NCBI RefSeq assembly: GCF_002575655.3
Contig: NC_053037.3
Coordinates: 319,885,294-319,949,293, forward strand
Reading direction: 5' to 3'
Source: Aegilops tauschii subsp. strangulata
Taxonomy: Eukaryota > Streptophyta > Magnoliopsida > Poales > Poaceae
Length of the DNA stretch: 64,000 nt
Shown here: one piece after another, positions 59,907 through 64,000 of the stretch
Layout: every line of letters starts with the position of its first letter
How positions within the stretch are numbered: position 1 is the stretch's first letter
Translations under genes and position numbers: made by a program
Notes under the pieces: model-generated
Told to the model about the DNA's origin: nothing
The model's database searches: none
The model's input: only the letters and a program-made list of their open reading frames with translations

Positions 59907-62895
59907 GCACTATATGCCTAGCTTAATGGCTTTAAAGAAAGCGCTGCTAGGGAGACAACCCGGAAGTTTTAGAGAGTCATTTATTTCTGTTGAGTGCTTT
60001 TATATAGTTTAAAAACAAAAAATAAAATAAAGAGGGGAACCCAAAACTTTTCAAAAAGGAAAGTGAAAGTGAAAGAGACAAGCATTGTTGAAGTGGGGGA
60101 GCTCCTTGAACTTTGTTCATGCTCACGGAAACTTTGTGAATCTTGATTACAGAAACTTTTCAACAAAAATAATTATCCCCTTGTACAATTCCATTGTATT
60201 ATAAAAATAATGTGCCAAGGTTTGCCTTTAGGATGTTTACAATGCTTGTTGGTTTGTGCGGTGCAGGACAGAAACTTTGTCTGTAGTGCGTGATTTTACA
60301 TTCTTTACTGGAACGTCAAATGGTTCTGAAACATTTTGCACTATATTTATATACAAATTGTTTATTTTTCCTAATTTTGGTAGAATTTGTGGAGTACCAG
60401 AGGTATGGTGAATGTTTAGATTATTACAGACTGTCCTGTTTAAAACAGATTCTGTTTTTGATGCATAGCTTGCTTGTTTTGATGAAACTATCGATTTATA
60501 TCAGTGGATTAAGCCATGGAAAAGTTATATTACAGTAGCTACAATGCAAAAAGAAAATATGAATTGGTTTTCAACGGTACTTAGAGTAGTGATTTGCTTT
60601 ATTATACTAACGGATCTTACCGAGCTTTCTGTTGAAGTTTTGTGTGGATGAAGTGTTCGAGGATCGAGGAGATCTCGATGTGAGAAGAAGGAAGAGAGGC
60701 AAGATCTCAAGCTTGGGGATGCCCAAGGCACCCCAAGTAAATATTCAAGGATACTCAAGCGTCTAAGCTTGGGGATGCCCCGGAAGGCATCCCATCTTTC
60801 TTCAACAAGTATCGGTATGTTTTCGGATTCGTTTCATTCATGCGATATGTGCAAATCTTGGAGCGTCTTTCGCATTTAGTTTTCACTTTTATTTTATGCA
60901 CCATGCTGGTATAAGATAGTCCTTGGTTGATTTATAGAATGCTCATTGCACTTCACTCAAATCTTTTGAGTATGGCTTTATAGAATGCTTCATGTGCTTC
61001 ACTTATATCATTTGAAGTTTGGATTGCCTGTTTCTCTTCACATAGAAAACCGCCATTTATAGAATGATCTTTTACTTCACTTATACTTGTTAGAGCGTGG
61101 GCATATCTTTTGTATAAAGAATTAAACTCTCTTGCTTCACTTATATCTATTTAGACAGATGACAGGAACTGGTCATTCACATGGTTAGTGATAAAATCCT
61201 ACATAAAACTTGTAGATCACTGAATATGATATGTTTGATTCCTTGCAATAGTTTTGCGATATAAAGATGGTGATATTAGAGTCATGCTAGTGGGTAGTTG
61301 TGGATTGTAGAAATACTTGTGTTGAAGTTTGTGATTCCCGTAGCATGCACGTATGGTGAACCGTTATGTAACGAAGTTGGAGCATGAGGTATTTATTGAT
61401 TGTCTTCCTTATGAGTGGCGGTCGGGGACGAGCGATGGTCTTTTCCTACCAATCTATCCCCCTAGGGGCATGCATAGTAGTACTTTGCTTCGAGGGCTAA
61501 TAAACTTTTGCAATAAGTATGTGAGTTCTTTATGACTAATGTGAGTCCATGGATTATACACACTCTCACCCTTCCATCATTGCTAGCCTCTTCGGTACCG
61601 TGCATTGCCCTTTCTCACCTCGAGAGTTGGTGCAAACTTCACCGGTGCATCCAAACCCTGTGATATGAAACGCTCTGTCACACATAAGCCTCATTATATC
61701 TTCTTCAAAACAGCCACCACACCTACGTATCATGGCATTTCCATAGCCATTCCGAGATATATTGCCATGCAACTTCCATCACCATCATATACACGACTTG
61801 AGCATTTATTGTCATATTGCTTTGCATGATCGTAAGATAGCTAGCATGATGTTTTCATGGCTTGTCCGTTTTTTGATGTCATTGCTACGCTAGATCATTG
61901 CGCATCCCGGTACACCGCCGGAGGCATTCATATAGAGTCATATCTTATTTCTAGTATCGAGTTGTAATATTGAGTTGTAAGTAAATAAAAGTGTGGTGAT
62001 CATCATTATTAGAGCATTGCCCCTAAAAAGGGAGAGGCCAAAGAAGCCTGAATAAAAAAAGGGGGGCCAAAGAAGCCCACAAAAAAAAGAAAAAAAAGAA
62101 AAAAGAAAAAGGGGCAATGTTACTATCCTTTTACCACACTTGTGCTTCAAAGTAGCACCATGTTCTTCATATAGAGAGTCTCTTGAGTTATCACTTTCAT
62201 ATACTAGTGGGAATTTTCATTATAGAACTTGGCTTGTATATTCCAACGATGGGCTTTCTCAAATGCCCTAGGTCTTCATGAGCAAGCAAGTTGGATGCAC
62301 ACCCACTTAGTTTTAGTTTGAGCTTTCATATACTTATAGCTCTAGTGCATCCATTGCATGGCAATCCCTACTCCTCACATTGACATCAATTGATGGGCAT
62401 CTCCATAGCCCGTTGATTAGCCGCGTCAATGTGAGACTTTCTCCTTTTTTGTCTTCTCCACACAACCTCCACCATCATATTCTATTCCACCTATAGTGCT
62501 ATGTCCATGGCCCACGCTCATGTATTGCGTGAAAGATGAAAAGGTTTGAGAACACCAAAAGTATGAAACAATTGCTTGGCTTGTCATCGGGGTTGTGCAT
62601 GATTTGAATATTTTCTGTGGTGAAGATGGAGCATAGCCAGACTATATGATTTTGTAGGGATAACTTTCTTTGGCCATGTTATTTTGAAAAGACATGATTG
62701 CTTTATTAGTATGCTTGAAGTATTATTGTCTTAATGTCAAAAGATAGACTATTGCTTTGAATCACTCGTGTCTTAATATTCATTCCATGATTAGATTATG
62801 AGATCAAGATTATGCTAGGTAGCATTCCACATCAAAAATTATCTTTCTTATCATTTACCTACTCGAGGACGAGCAGGAATTAAGCTTGGGGATGC
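59907..62895 (+). other. long non-coding internal region of element E
   Basis: About 3 kb with no convincing coding frame. It contains three copies of AAGCTTGGGGATGC (60709, 60765 and 62882, the last being the polypurine tract), a loose tandem series of about 60-75 bp around TTTATAGAATG...CTTCACTTATA (60890-61150), and a purine-rich A/G stretch (62020-62115). It is presumably packaging or spacer sequence of a non-autonomous element. Confidence 0.65.
60890..61155 (+). repeat. diverged short tandem repeats in element E
   Basis: Four imperfect units of about 55-75 bp, each with a TATAGAATG(C) motif followed by CTTCACT(T/C)A and an interrupted ATC/ACT ending. The units differ considerably, so this is an old duplication series. 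Confidence 0.6.
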
Positions 62896-64000
62896 TGATA
62901 CGTCTCCGTCGTATCTATAAGTTTTTATTGTTCCATGCCAATATTCTACAACTTTCATATACTTTTGGCAACTTTTTATACTATTTTTGGGACTAACATA
63001 TTGATCCAGTGCCAGTTCCTGTCTGTTGCATGTTTTTTGTTTCGCAGAAACCCCATATCAATCAGAGTACAAACGGGATAAAAACGGACGGAGAATATTT
63101 TTGGAATATTTGTGAAATATGGGAAGAAGAATCAACGCGAGACGGTGCCCGAGGGGTCCACGAGGCAGGGGGCGCGCCCCTGGCCCTCGTGGGCCCCCCG
63201 TAAGGCGGTTGCTGCTCTTCTTTGGCCGCAAGAAAGCTAATTTTCGGAGAAAAATCTGGGCGAAGGTTTCAATCCAATCGGAGTTACGGATCTCCGGATA
63301 TATAAGAAACGGTGAAAGGGCAGAATCCCAGAGCGCAGAAACAGAGAGAGACAGATCCAATCTCGGAGGGGCTCTCGCCCCTCCCACGCCATGGAGACCA
63401 TGGACCAGAGGGTAAACCCTTCTCCCATCTAGGGAGAAGGTCAAGGAAGAAGAAGAAGGAGGGGGTCTCTCTCCCCCTCTCTCCCGGTGGCGCCGGAACG
63501 CCGCCGGGGCCATCATCATCACCGCAATCGTCACCAACAACTTCACCGCCATCATCACCAACTCTTCCCCCCTCTATGCCGTGGTGTAACCCCTCTTTTA
63601 CCCGCTGTACTCTCTACTTAAACATGGTGCTCAACGCTATATATTATTTCCCAATGATGTATGGCTATCCTATGATGTTTGAGTAGATCCATTTTGTCCT
63701 ATGGGTTAATTGATGATCATGATTGGTTTGAGTTTCATGTTTTATTATTGGTGCTGACCTATGGTGCTCTCCGTGTCACGCAAGCGTGAGGGATCCTCGC
63801 TTTAGGGTTTGCAATATGTTCATGATTTGCTTATGGTGGGTGGCGTGAGTGACAGAAGCATATACCCGAGTAAGTAGGTTGTTTGCGTATGGGAATAAAG
63901 AGGACTTGATACTTTAATGCTATGGTTGGGTTTTACCTTAATGATCTTTAGTAGTTGCGGATGCTTGCTAGAGTTCCAATCATAAGTGCATATGATCCAA
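62896..64000 (+). repeat. 3' LTR of element E (partial, cut by window end)
   Basis: Matches 56989 onward, starting TGATACGTCTCCGTCG, immediately after the polypurine tract. About 345 bp would lie beyond the window if it is as long as the 5' LTR. Confidence 0.88.

Larger units (their letters stand above)
56989..64000 (+). mobile_element. non-autonomous LTR retrotransposon E, runs off right edge
   Basis: LTR 56989-58438 and a second, same-sense LTR from 62896, cut by the window end (about 1105 bp visible). Both begin TGATACGTCTCCGTCG. The left flank is CCCAT (56984-56988). The internal region (4457 bp) opens with a primer-site-like TGGTGCCGTTGCC near 58451 and ends with the purine-rich AAGCTTGGGGATGC at 62882. 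It encodes only one broken, unrecognised protein and no protease, RT or integrase, so it must borrow its enzymes. The LTR start is common in Triticeae gypsy-type families; I do not assign a family name. The LTRs differ by many substitutions plus indels. Confidence 0.88.

Noticed and set aside
61938..62150. 70-codon minus-strand frame near 62 kb
   Set aside because: Arises from the A/G-rich low-complexity stretch in element E, giving a Phe/Leu-rich antisense product without other support.

Overview
The window is nuclear DNA from a grass, almost certainly a Triticeae species (wheat, Aegilops, barley or rye). The evidence is a set of Angela/WIS/BARE-type copia LTRs, a 4.25 kb Sukkula-like solo LTR, Stowaway MITEs and one host gene with GT-AG introns, buried in nested retrotransposons. 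All identifications were made by eye from sequence motifs; no database was searched.

Layout. (1) 1-16256: an AT-rich tandem satellite, 32 monomers plus a partial one, period about 497 bp, running off the left edge and showing higher-order structure (repeated 2-mers, 4-mers and 6-mers of monomers). (2) 16257-16337: a minus-strand tRNA-Leu(AAG) whose 3' end is exactly where the satellite stops. (3) 17097-27717: one intact-looking ten-exon DEAD-box RNA helicase gene (588 aa). Its 8.1 kb first intron holds an antisense Ty3/gypsy element (18138-25293), which itself carries an Angela-type solo LTR. (4) 28203-33213: a very young antisense Ty1/copia element with 201-bp LTRs differing at one base, then MITEs. 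(5) 33937 to the right edge: a nest of LTR elements at least five deep. A plus-strand WIS/Angela element (A) holds an inverted solo LTR and is split by element B1. B1 is split by a minus-strand Angela (C). The 5' LTR of C is split by B2, a relative of B1. B2 is split by the Sukkula-like solo LTR and by a non-autonomous LTR element (E) that runs off the right edge.

Only the helicase and the tRNA look like host genes. The helicase coding frame is continuous across all ten exons despite the intronic nest. The retroelement proteins mostly carry stops, frameshifts or altered active-site residues. The most unusual feature is the left third: a higher-order satellite ending at a tRNA gene about 0.8 kb from an expressed-looking gene. 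Each monomer also carries a 58-bp inverted-repeat segment next to a T-run (minus strand) that weakly resembles the 3' half of that tRNA.
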